64,000 nt of DNA, taken from NCBI RefSeq assembly GCF_022346995.1, contig NZ_JAKRNM010000009.1, positions 1 to 64,000 on the forward strand, in the 5' to 3' direction. The notes under the pieces were generated by a model. It worked only from the letters and a program-made list of their open reading frames with translations, searched no databases and was not told the origin of the DNA. The translations under genes and the position numbers were made by a program. This DNA comes from Paenibacillus sp. ACRRY (GTDB lineage Bacteria; Bacillota; Bacilli; Paenibacillales; Paenibacillaceae). Below, piece by piece: positions 43,758 through 51,536 of the stretch; positions within the stretch are counted from its first letter, which is position 1; each line of letters begins with the position of its first letter.

Positions 43758-44762
43758 TTATAGTGTAATTCGTGTACGTTCCTCTGCAGAACGAAGACAA
43801 GCTTCAAGTACTTTCATATTGGCCACCGCATCTGATGAAGCAAAACGCAAATCTTTACCTTCAAGTACGGCACGTGCCATATCATCCCCCTGCAAGGAGT
43901 AATGGTTGACCTGAGGGACCTCAATTTCCCTGCGTTCACCGCCCGCCGTAACGTAGAAGTTCGAGCTGCGGTCCGGTTTGCTGATAAATGCGGACGGAAC
44001 CTCAATGATGCCATCCGATCCAAGCACCTCCAGCGTATTGCGGAATGCTGCCCACATGCTGCTGTCAAACGTGACGCCAACGTGATCATTGAATTCAAGT
44101 AATCCCGAGGCCATCATGTCAACATGGTCATGCTCAGGGGAGAACATGCCAATGACCGTTACCGCAGAAGGTTCCTGGCCGAGCAGCAGCCGTGCTGCAC
44201 TGATGGAATAACAGCCAATATCATAGAGAGCGCCGCCGCCCCATTCACGTTTGAACCGGACATTGCCTGATGAACCGGAATTATTGAACGAAAATGTACT
44301 ATGAATACCGCGAATTTCCCCAATTTCACCGCTGGCAATGACGTCTCTGATCTGGTCGTAACGGGGATGGTGCCGATACATAAATGCTTCGGCGAGCAGT
44401 ACTCCGGCATCATCACAGGCTTGCGCCATTTCGCGGGCCTCCTGCTCCGTTAATGCTAGTGGTTTCTCGCATAGAATATGTTTTCCCGCCTCAGCTGCAC
44501 GGATCGTCCACTCCCGGTGGAGATGGTTGGGAAGGGGGATATATACAGCGTCAATGGAGTCATCCTCCAGCAGTGCTTCATAGCTGCCGTAAGCTTGGGG
44601 TATTCCAAGCTGATCAGCGGTTTGTTTCGCTTTTTCCTCGTCACGGCTCGCAATCGCGGCCACTTCATTCAACTCCGATTGTTGCAAACCAGGAATGACA
44701 GAACCTTTGGCAATGCTAGCGCTACCAAGAATGCCCCAGCGTAATTTTCGATCTGAATTCAT
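43758..44762 (-). CDS. Gfo/Idh/MocA-family oxidoreductase
   Basis: A 334-residue dehydrogenase with Rossmann start LRWGILGSASIAKGSVIPGL, the EKPLAL motif (about 95) and VLLAEAFMYRHHPRYDQIR typical of the glucose-fructose-oxidoreductase branch. It precedes the aldo/keto reductase in one operon and is divergent from an AraC regulator 118 nt away. AGGAGG lies 8-9 nt before ATG. Confidence 0.93.
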   Translation of the reverse strand: MNSDRKLRWGILGSASIAKGSVIPGLQQSELNEVAAIASRDEEKAKQTADQLGIPQAYGSYEALLEDDSIDAVYIPLPNHLHREWTIRAAEAGKHILCEKPLALTEQEAREMAQACDDAGVLLAEAFMYRHHPRYDQIRDVIASGEIGEIRGIHSTFSFNNSGSSGNVRFKREWGGGALYDIGCYSISAARLLLGQEPSAVTVIGMFSPEHDHVDMMASGLLEFNDHVGVTFDSSMWAAFRNTLEVLGSDGIIEVPSAFISKPDRSSNFYVTAGGERREIEVPQVNHYSLQGDDMARAVLEGKDLRFASSDAVANMKVLEACLRSAEERTRITL

Positions 44763-44806
44763 GAGTTGTTTCCTCCTGTGGATGAATGTATATTGTGATT
44801 ATAAGG

Positions 44807-44848
44807 AATAGATCGATGAATGAAAATGATAATATATTGAGATCTATT
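44807..44848. promoter_or_regulatory. Inverted repeat in divergent AraC/oxidoreductase gap
   Basis: AATAGATC (44807-44814) and GATCTATT (44841-44848), 26 nt apart, between the divergent genes. A plausible regulator site, without a matched family consensus. Confidence 0.4.
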
Positions 44849-44880
44849 AACACAATATTGCTTGCCAAGGAGAAATATTC

Positions 44881-45717
44881 ATGATGAGACAGACTGTATT
44901 GCTAACCCTTCAGGATATTCCATATTTTTGTTATCCCGAGTCCGTTGGCCATTATGTGAACCATCCGGAACATTCCGTGTTGCGGGAGGCTGGTGCGCTT
45001 AATAACTTCAATATACATTACGTAGCTTCAGGTAAGGGGTATGTGGAAGTGGACGGGATTATCCATGAAATTCGGGCAGGTCAGGCGGTACTCTATTTCC
45101 CGCAGCAGCGCCAGCATTATTACAGCAGTGAGGATGATCCGTGGGATGTGCGATGGGTTCATTTTTACGGTGAACGTCTCCATGACTACATGATTGAACG
45201 GGGGCTGCATCGCAATCTGCTGTGGACGCTGCGGCAGCAAGCCCCTTGGGAAGAGGCTCATCTGGCCTTGCTCGGGGAGGCTGAACAGAACCGGATGCTG
45301 CGTCCGGCTCAGCTGTCCACGTTGACGTATGCTGTACTGGCCGAGTTTGTCCAACATGCGGTGCCTCTGAAGAACACACGTACCAGTCAAGCGGAGAACC
45401 GTATTCTCGGATTGCTCCCGCAGATGCAGCAGGAGGCATGTCAGCCGTTTTTACTGCAGGATTGGGCGGATCTAGCGGGTGTCAGTTCGTATTACTTTTG
45501 CAAATTGTTCAAGAGTGCAGTCGAGATGACACCGATGGAATTCGTAACCCGTTCCCGGCTGCAGATGGCGAAGCAGTGGCTGCTCGAACGTCCAACGGCC
45601 AACATTGGACAGATTGCCGAGGAGGCGGGATACCCGAACGCCAGCTATTTCAACCGCCAGTTCATGGCGCACGAAGGAATGACACCTACGGAATACCGTG
45701 GACTTTATCACAATTAA
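44881..45717 (+). CDS. AraC-family transcriptional regulator
   Basis: A 278-residue regulator with N-terminal AraC-binding domain (about 20-95; NIHYVASGKGYVEVDGIIHEIRAGQAVLYFPQQRQHYY) and C-terminal double HTH (about 180-275; LQDWADLAGVSSYYFCKLFKSAVEMTPMEFV and IGQIAEEAGYPNASYFNRQFMAHEGMTPTEYR). AAGGAG precedes ATG. The likely target is the divergent oxidoreductase/aldo-keto reductase operon. Confidence 0.92.
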   Translation: MMRQTVLLTLQDIPYFCYPESVGHYVNHPEHSVLREAGALNNFNIHYVASGKGYVEVDGIIHEIRAGQAVLYFPQQRQHYYSSEDDPWDVRWVHFYGERLHDYMIERGLHRNLLWTLRQQAPWEEAHLALLGEAEQNRMLRPAQLSTLTYAVLAEFVQHAVPLKNTRTSQAENRILGLLPQMQQEACQPFLLQDWADLAGVSSYYFCKLFKSAVEMTPMEFVTRSRLQMAKQWLLERPTANIGQIAEEAGYPNASYFNRQFMAHEGMTPTEYRGLYHN

Positions 45718-45769
45718 TAAAATATAGAGGTTCCAAGTAACCACGTGAAATCTCGGATAGCCTGGGGTT

Positions 45770-45797
45770 TGACAGTGAGCTCAATCAAGTCTATTAT
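45770..45797 (+). promoter_or_regulatory. Sigma-A promoter of the Rrf2 gene
   Basis: TTGACA (45770) and TATTAT (45792) with 16-17 nt between. The imperfect palindrome GGATAAATTAAATCC (45798 on) lies at the transcription start and could be an autoregulatory Rrf2 site. Confidence 0.7.
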
Positions 45798-45832
45798 GGA
45801 TAAATTAAATCCGTATACAATGAGGTGCCCTC

Positions 45833-46237
45833 ATGAAATATTCAAAAGCAACCAACTATGCCTTGCATACCATGCTTCACCTTGTGATTACTGAACCGGA
45901 ACAGCTGGTTAGTGTTCATCAACTGGCTGATTTGCAGAAAGTTTCCCCAACCTATCTGTCCAAAATATTGACCAAACTGGTTAAGGCGGGCATGATTGAA
46001 TCCACTTCCGGGGCTAACGGTGGCTACCGTCTGAGTCGTAAAAATTCGGATCCTTCGTTTCTGGAGATTATTCACGCCATTGAAGGGCAGGCTTCCCTGT
46101 TCGAATGCTCTCAGAACCATAACGAGGGCTGTTTGATTCAGCAGGTGATGATTCATGCAGAGGAACAGATGGAGAACTATCTAAGCAATAAGAAAATGTC
46201 CGAGCTGGCTGCCCAAATGAAGGCGTATCAGAGGTAA
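45833..46237 (+). CDS. Rrf2-family transcriptional regulator
   Basis: A 134-residue winged-helix regulator: MKYSKATNYALHTMLHLV, the HTH with VSPTYLSKILTKLVKAGMIES, the wing SGANGGYRLSRK, and a C-terminal dimer helix. Only two Cys are found (92 and 100), fewer than the three of iron-sulfur members such as IscR or NsrR. It is closer to YwnA-like members in that respect, and cluster binding is doubtful. Targets are unknown; it stands alone between terminators. Confidence 0.9.
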   Translation: MKYSKATNYALHTMLHLVITEPEQLVSVHQLADLQKVSPTYLSKILTKLVKAGMIESTSGANGGYRLSRKNSDPSFLEIIHAIEGQASLFECSQNHNEGCLIQQVMIHAEEQMENYLSNKKMSELAAQMKAYQR

Positions 46238-46244
46238 CCTTTGG

Positions 46245-46294
46245 GGGAAGAGCGATCAGCTTCTAGCTGAGTGCGGCTTCCCACTTTATTTTTT
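46245..46294 (+). terminator. Terminator after the Rrf2 gene
   Basis: Stem GGGAAG...TCAGCT/AGCTGA...CTTCCC with a T-rich tail (ACTTTATTTTTT). Confidence 0.78.
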
Positions 46295-46315
46295 ATATAG
46301 GTACGAATAGATCCA

Positions 46316-46366
46316 AAAGTCCGAGAGAGGCATGAAGCAACATGCCTAACTTTCGGTCTTTTTTCG
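46316..46366 (+). terminator. Second terminator after the Rrf2 gene
   Basis: Interrupted stem AAAG-CCGA...GGCATG/CATGCC...TCGG-CTTT followed by TTTTTT. Confidence 0.7.
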
Positions 46367-46482
46367 TAGTGATAGCCAAGCATACAATATGCCGTTGTGC
46401 CTAATACAAGCGTAATGGTACAATAAGGAAGATTAATAGATACATATCTTTTAAACCTATTACATCTCTGGAGGGACAACAG

Positions 46483-46932
46483 ATGAGCCAATCAACCATC
46501 ACAGGACTGGAACAATTGCTTGCGCTGGAAAATATCCGTAACACGAAGGCACGCTATTGCCGCTTTATTGATACGAAACAGTGGGACGCACTGGGCGAGG
46601 TGTTTGCTCCGGATGCAGTAGCTGATTTCAGTACGGAAGGTAACCCCATTCCGGTATTAACGGGCCGTGACACCATCGTGCAGGTATTCCGTGACCTGGT
46701 GGATGTTGCTGTAACCGTGCATCACGTACACAGCGCCGAGGTTGAATTTGTATCCGCGAACGAAGCCAAGGTTATTTCTCCGATGGAGGATTGGGTGACA
46801 TTCCCCGAAGGCAATGAGAACAAATCCTTCCACGGATTTGGACACTACCATGAGACGTTTGTTCAGATCGACGGTCAATGGTATATCAAGCATACAAGCT
46901 TGAAGCGTCTGCGTTTGGATATGTTTGAATAA
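46483..46932 (+). CDS. SnoaL/NTF2-like protein
   Basis: A 149-residue single-domain protein of the nuclear-transport-factor-2 (SnoaL-like) cone fold: LEQLLALENIRNTKARYCRFIDTKQWDALGEVFAPDAVADFSTEG, then VHHVHSAEVEFVSANEAKVISPMEDWV and FGHYHETFVQIDGQWYIKHTSLKRLRLD. Related proteins are small hydrolases, isomerases or dehydratases, but active residues cannot be assigned safely. GGAGGG precedes ATG. Confidence 0.85.
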   Translation: MSQSTITGLEQLLALENIRNTKARYCRFIDTKQWDALGEVFAPDAVADFSTEGNPIPVLTGRDTIVQVFRDLVDVAVTVHHVHSAEVEFVSANEAKVISPMEDWVTFPEGNENKSFHGFGHYHETFVQIDGQWYIKHTSLKRLRLDMFE

Positions 46933-46968
46933 TAATCATGAGAGATATAAAGTAAATCAGAATAGCAA

Positions 46969-47010
46969 AAGCCCCAAGAACATGTTCTATGTCTTTGGGG
47001 CTTATTTTAT
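46969..47010. terminator. Bidirectional terminator
   Basis: AAGCCCCAAG...CTTTGGGGCTT stem with T-rich flank on the plus strand and AAAA lead on the other side, between the SnoaL-like gene and the convergent MFS gene. Confidence 0.82.
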
Positions 47011-47058
47011 ATTAATAATCCTAGCCTAACCTCTTCTGTCACTCCTTAAGAGCTTGGA

Positions 47059-48438
47059 TTAGGACGATGCGGAAGAAGCTTTTTTGCGGGACTGCATGGA
47101 CAGATACACCCAAGAGAACAACACGGATGCCAGAGCAACCACGGTCATGCCCCAGAAAATATTGGTGTAGGCTGACGACAAGGACAGCTGCTGCATCGCA
47201 GTCAGAGCTACGCCGGTTACAGCGACACTGAATGCACCGCTGAAGAATTGGCTGAGTTGGAAGAGGCCCATGCCCGCACCCACCTGATCCATGGTCAGGT
47301 TGTTGGACAGTTCGTTGGAAACGCTGGTTGTGAGCGCTGAGAAACCCACACTCAGCAGGATATAAATGACCATAATGGCATAGATGCTGTTGTCGGCAAA
47401 CAGAGCGAACAACCCGGCGGCAGCCAGCAGCAGCCATGGTGCAAATCTAAGCAGCAATGTATTGCCGTGCCTGTCAATCATTCGGCCAATCCGATTTGAC
47501 AGAAGCATGGAGACAACTGCGCCAGGGAAGATGACCAGTCCGGATTGGGCTGGAGTCAAGGCGTACAGATGAGCCAAAATTTGCGGCAGCAGGAACAGAG
47601 TCGAGAAGTTGTTGATGTAGGAGACGATCCCGAGCGAGCTGAGCATCATATATTTTTTGTTTTTGAACAGGGCAGGTTGAACAAATGGATCGGCCGCGCG
47701 TCGAATCCGTAACCAGAACAATAGAAGTGCTACGACACCAACGACGAGAGTTACCCACTCACGTGAGGTGAGGAACAGAAGAACACCGGTTGTTCCGATC
47801 GCCAGAAGCAATGCACCCAGCAAGTCGAACGAACCCTTTTGCGGCATTTCACTTGGAAGCAGCTTGAAGAACACAGGGATCAGGAATAATGTTAACCCCG
47901 TAACGATAAAGAGATCATGCCATCCAAGAAATTGAGTAATGCTGCCGCCGATGACAGGACCAAGTCCAAGACCGAGAGAGCTGGCAGACATAATTACAGC
48001 CATGGATTTCCCCCGGCGGTCACTCGGAACGTAACGCGTGATGAGCACGATGGCAAGTCCCGGCACAGATGCGGCGCCTGCTGCCTGAATCAGGCGTGCA
48101 CAGAGCAGGATAATGAAGTGATTACTGAAGAATCCCAGAACCGACGCTGCACCAAGTAAAGTGAGACCAGTTGTAAATAAAGTCCGAATCGGTACAAAGT
48201 CCGACAGGCGTGAAAAGGTAATCGACGATATGGCAAAAACGATGGAATACCCTGTAACAATCCATGAAGAAGCAACGGATGAGAGCTGGAATTCGGCTGC
48301 AATTTTGGGCAGGGCCAGATTGAACATCATCGTATTCATGACGACGAGAACGACCGTGAAACCGAGCAAACTTACAATTAACCCTTCCTGTAGTCCGGTC
48401 GTTCGTTCCCCGGATGATGCGGTTGCGGTGTTATTCAT
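47059..48438 (-). CDS. MFS transporter, 14-helix DHA2 type (drug or metabolite exporter)
   Basis: A 459-residue membrane transporter with about 14 helices. Motif A is SRLSDFVPIRTLF, motif C of exporters is LGLGPVIGGSITQFLGW, and the start VVLVVMNTMMFNLALPKIAAEFQLSSVASSWIVTGY is typical of the TetA(L)/QacA branch. It probably exports a toxic compound or metabolite. Its promoter carries the ArsR operator and the ArsR gene is divergent, so it is probably switched on when ArsR releases. Confidence 0.92.
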   Translation of the reverse strand: MNNTATASSGERTTGLQEGLIVSLLGFTVVLVVMNTMMFNLALPKIAAEFQLSSVASSWIVTGYSIVFAISSITFSRLSDFVPIRTLFTTGLTLLGAASVLGFFSNHFIILLCARLIQAAGAASVPGLAIVLITRYVPSDRRGKSMAVIMSASSLGLGLGPVIGGSITQFLGWHDLFIVTGLTLFLIPVFFKLLPSEMPQKGSFDLLGALLLAIGTTGVLLFLTSREWVTLVVGVVALLLFWLRIRRAADPFVQPALFKNKKYMMLSSLGIVSYINNFSTLFLLPQILAHLYALTPAQSGLVIFPGAVVSMLLSNRIGRMIDRHGNTLLLRFAPWLLLAAAGLFALFADNSIYAIMVIYILLSVGFSALTTSVSNELSNNLTMDQVGAGMGLFQLSQFFSGAFSVAVTGVALTAMQQLSLSSAYTNIFWGMTVVALASVLFSWVYLSMQSRKKASSASS

Positions 48439-48555
48439 GAAAACCTCCTTGAACTAATGTGTAATTTCGCAATATTTCAGAAACGGTATGTAACATTTGC
48501 AAAATGAGATATACAGTGAATCCCATGCCTGACAGCAGGGGTTACATTGACGAAA

Positions 48556-48584
48556 TTATAATTAAAGTTCGATTGGTATCGAAC
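48556..48584 (-). promoter_or_regulatory. MFS promoter with ArsR operator
   Basis: On the minus strand TTCGAT (48583-48578), 17 nt, TATAAT (48560-48555 region) form the MFS promoter. The perfect inverted repeat GTTCGAT-TGGT-ATCGAAC (48567-48584) covers its -35 and spacer, the usual place for a repressor site. Confidence 0.72.
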
Positions 48585-48649
48585 ATTAGAAATATATCAT
48601 GGAATTGTGCTAAAATACAATGGATAGTCTGAAAAAAGGAGACTACATT

Positions 48650-48973
48650 ATGAAAATTTTACATCATCCTCAAATAGAGGATATTGAACTTTCTTCCGTG
48701 TTGTACGCGTTAAGTGATCCGACCCGTCTTGGTATTGTTGCGGAAGCAGCCAAGAGTGGAGAGCAGCCCTGCAGTCATTTTAATGCACCTGTTGTGAAAT
48801 CCACGATGTCCCACCATATTCGCACCCTGCGGGAAGCTGGCGTCATTCGGGTGCGGGTGCAGGGTACCCAGCATTTCCTTACATTGAGGTTAGAGGATCT
48901 GGAAACACGATTCCCGGGTCTCATGCAGCCGTTGTTGCAGGCCGCTGCTCAGGCGTCCACCCATCATTCCTAA
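48650..48973 (+). CDS. ArsR-family winged-helix repressor
   Basis: A 107-residue regulator: LSSVLYALSDPTRLGIVAEAA, the recognition region APVVKSTMSHHIRTLREAGVIRVRVQGTQHFLTLR. One Cys is present (EQPCSHFNA) but no CxC or CVC metal box, so an organic or redox signal is more likely than metal. The start is ATG 48650 with AAAGGAGA 7 nt before it; an upstream in-frame ATG at 48620 lacks a site. Divergent from the MFS exporter, which it probably represses. Confidence 0.9.
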   Translation: MKILHHPQIEDIELSSVLYALSDPTRLGIVAEAAKSGEQPCSHFNAPVVKSTMSHHIRTLREAGVIRVRVQGTQHFLTLRLEDLETRFPGLMQPLLQAAAQASTHHS

Positions 48974-48978
48974 AACTT

Positions 48979-49014
48979 GTCCTTTCTTCAGGCTGAAGAG
49001 GGGGCATTTTTTTA
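48979..49014 (+). terminator. Terminator after the ArsR gene
   Basis: Stem TGTCC...CTTCA/TGAAG...GGGCA with seven T, directly behind the gene. Confidence 0.8.
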
Positions 49015-49182
49015 TTTCTACTTGGTGGAATCTCTTTTAATACAACTACTTATTTCAGCCTGTACAAGAAAAAATATACAAATTTTAATTTTGGGGTAAT
49101 CCGTAGCCCTCCATGTTCCGAATATTATAATAGATGGTCTTTTTTGGGTGATGGATATTGAACGACAACAGGGGGCGGGAGT

Positions 49183-49386
49183 ATGGTGCATAATCCGGAA
49201 ACCATTCAGGAATGTATCGAAAAGGCACGGCAAAGACTCTACCAGATTGCAAATTCACATGCGGAATTAATGCATCCAGAGGTCATTCGCCAATCGATGA
49301 TTCTGGATGAGTTAATTAATGAATATAACAAAGCCATTCGTATAAACGGAAAAACACCCCGAGACGGAAGCCCCGGGATGAGATGA
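49183..49386 (+). CDS. Spo0E-like aspartyl-phosphate phosphatase
   Basis: A 67-residue helical-hairpin protein with the Spo0E signature S-x-x-LD-x-LI-x-x-Y (QSMILDELINEYNK, residues 44-57). Members remove phosphate from Spo0A and thereby hold back sporulation. The N-terminal helix (TIQECIEKARQRLYQIANSH) fits the family. GGGGGCGGGAG precedes ATG at good spacing. The last residues run to 24 nt before the stop of the convergent permease gene. Confidence 0.88.
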   Translation: MVHNPETIQECIEKARQRLYQIANSHAELMHPEVIRQSMILDELINEYNKAIRINGKTPRDGSPGMR

Positions 49387-49409
49387 TGCGACATTGGTTC
49401 GCGTTCGTT

Positions 49410-50288
49410 CTATTCTTTTACCGCCCCAAGCACAATCCCCTTGACGAAGAAACGCTGCAGGAACGGATACACAAGCAGGATGGGCAGAGCGCCAATGAAG
49501 ATCTGAGCCGCATTGACTGTGCGTTGAGACATGTTCTGAAGCTGTGTGGCATCCACATTCATGTTGGAGAAGTCCTGCTGAACGATAATCGTCTGCATCA
49601 ACGTAGCCAGCGGATATTTGGAAGCATCATTCATATAGATCAACCCGTCAAACCAGGAATTCCACTGGCCTACCATGGTGAATAGCGAGATCGTCGCAAT
49701 CGCGGGCATGGACACCGGCAGATAGATCCGGAACAAGGTTGTAATATGGTTAGCTCCATCAATAAAGGCCGCCTCTTCCAGCTCCTTCGGAACGTTACGG
49801 AAGAAGTTCATCATCAGAATCAGGTTCCAGACCGCAACCGCTCCTGGCAAAATCAGTGCCCACAGCGTGTTGATTAGCCCCAGCTTTTGAATCAAAATGT
49901 AGGACGGGATCAACCCGCCGCTGAACAGCATCGTGAAGATAAAAAACCAAGCATACATAGAGCGTCCCTTGAAATGAAGACTTTCTTTCGATAATGGATA
50001 TGCCGTTAGAATGACCAGCACCATACTGAGCAGTGTGCCCAGAACGGTACGCTGAACCGAGATCCATAATGCACTGAGAAAGTTGCTGTTACCAAACGTT
50101 TTGGTATAGGCATCTACCGTAAAATCAATCGGCCAGAGTGTGACCAGATTGGCGGAGGCTGCCGCCTTGCCGCTGAAAGAGACCGCCAGAATATGGACGA
50201 GCGGCAGCACACACAGAAGTGAAATGGCCGCAATGAAGAACAGGTTGAAGCCATTGAATATCCGGTATCCGGTCGTTTTGTGATACAC
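49410..50288 (-). CDS. Sugar ABC transporter permease, CUT1 family (LplC/YtcP type)
   Basis: A 292-residue inner-membrane permease with six helices and the EAA loop KELEEAAFIDGANHITTLFRIYLPVSMPAIATI (about 185-215), where the cytosolic ATPase docks. Ends with the typical QRFFVKGIVLGAVKE. It pairs with the permease 34 nt upstream. No ATPase gene is present; CUT1 systems of this type usually share MsmX-like ATPases encoded elsewhere. Confidence 0.94.
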   Translation of the reverse strand: MYHKTTGYRIFNGFNLFFIAAISLLCVLPLVHILAVSFSGKAAASANLVTLWPIDFTVDAYTKTFGNSNFLSALWISVQRTVLGTLLSMVLVILTAYPLSKESLHFKGRSMYAWFFIFTMLFSGGLIPSYILIQKLGLINTLWALILPGAVAVWNLILMMNFFRNVPKELEEAAFIDGANHITTLFRIYLPVSMPAIATISLFTMVGQWNSWFDGLIYMNDASKYPLATLMQTIIVQQDFSNMNVDATQLQNMSQRTVNAAQIFIGALPILLVYPFLQRFFVKGIVLGAVKE

Positions 50289-50322
50289 CTTGATTCCCCC
50301 TTAATGCAGTATGCTATGCCCC

Positions 50323-51288
50323 TTAGAAAATGCGGTAATTGGCGATTTTGTAAGCCATCCGGTAGGCAGTAATGACCAGGAACATCGCGACGAAAGACTT
50401 GAATAGTCCAACGGCTGTTGCGAAGCTCATTTTGCCATTCAGGATTCCCATCCGGTACACAAACGTGTCGATAATATCGCCCTTCTCATACACGAGCGGG
50501 TTATACAGATTGAAAATCTGGTCAAAACCTGCATTCAAAATATTACCAAGGGACAGCGTTCCCACTACGATAATCATCGGCACCAGGGCAGGCAACGTAA
50601 TGTGCAGTGTCTGCTTGAGCCGTGTTGCCCCATCCACCTCGGATGCCTCATAGAGAGCCGGATTAATCCCCGCAAGCGCAGCCAGAAATACGATCGTGCC
50701 AAATCCGAATTCCTTCCATACATCACTGATGACAACCGTTACCCGAAACCAATCACCATCTCCGAGAAAGAAAATCGGTTCAATCCCTACAGCTGCCAGC
50801 ACCTGGTTCACCAGTCCGCCCTCGGGGGACAGCATGTCGAGCAGAATGCCACCTAATACAACCCAGGACAGGAAGTGGGGCAGGTACACGAGTGTCTGTG
50901 AGAACCGTTTGAACGTAGAGTTTCGTACCTCATTCAGCAAAATGGCGAATACCACCGGGGCCACCAGGCCAGCCACAATTTTCATGGAAGCAATCAGCAC
51001 GGTGTTCCAGATCACCTGGACACTGTCCGGATACTCGAACATGAACTGGAAGTTATCCCATCCTACCCATTTGGAGCCCGTGAATCCCAGCCAAGGTTTG
51101 AAATCCTGAAAAGCAATAATAATGCCGCCCATGGGTACATAGGCGAACAGCAATGTGAGCAGTACAGCAGGCAGCAGCATCAGGTGCAGCGGCCATGTGC
51201 GTTTGAAGTTCCAGCGGGTGCGTTTGCGTGGATTGCGTATCGCCTGCCGTACCGGCGTGTTGGTTGTTAATGGTTGTTCCATAGCCAT
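50323..51288 (-). CDS. Sugar ABC transporter permease, CUT1 family (LplB/YteP type)
   Basis: A 321-residue permease: N-terminal basic stretch, six helices, and EAA loop PALYEASEVDGATRLKQTLHITLPALVPMIIVV (about 215-245). First gene of the minus-strand permease unit, divergent from the sensor kinase. It should form a heterodimer with the next permease and work with the lipoprotein encoded at 55007. The mRNA leader is about 95 nt and begins just after the composite motif shared with the binding-protein gene. Confidence 0.94.
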   Translation of the reverse strand: MAMEQPLTTNTPVRQAIRNPRKRTRWNFKRTWPLHLMLLPAVLLTLLFAYVPMGGIIIAFQDFKPWLGFTGSKWVGWDNFQFMFEYPDSVQVIWNTVLIASMKIVAGLVAPVVFAILLNEVRNSTFKRFSQTLVYLPHFLSWVVLGGILLDMLSPEGGLVNQVLAAVGIEPIFFLGDGDWFRVTVVISDVWKEFGFGTIVFLAALAGINPALYEASEVDGATRLKQTLHITLPALVPMIIVVGTLSLGNILNAGFDQIFNLYNPLVYEKGDIIDTFVYRMGILNGKMSFATAVGLFKSFVAMFLVITAYRMAYKIANYRIF

Positions 51289-51388
51289 CAGTGTCCCTCC
51301 TTATGTATCGTCCAGCCTCCGCATGGTGAGGCATTTCGGCCTCTTGCAAAAAGTGGAGCAACTGAATTATAGCAATGGAAAACGGCAC

Positions 51389-51430
51389 GCTATAGACCAA
51401 CATTTCAAGGCGAATGTTGATTTGTTAACC
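51389..51430 (-). promoter_or_regulatory. Composite regulator motif and promoter of the permease genes
   Basis: Read on the minus strand: GGTTAACAAATCAA (51430-51417), 8 nt, TTGAAAT (51408-51402), 7 nt (with TATAGC at 51394 as -10). The same motif with the same spacing occurs before the binding-protein gene. It is probably the site of the YesN-type regulator, placed to activate transcription. Confidence 0.65.
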
Positions 51431-51536
51431 TGTTGAGGAAATCCATGATTCCAAAATCAATATAGATATGAAAGGGTTTTCAATATAAAATAGGACTTCG
51501 ATAACGTTCGATCATATTTTGAGACAGGGTGAAACG

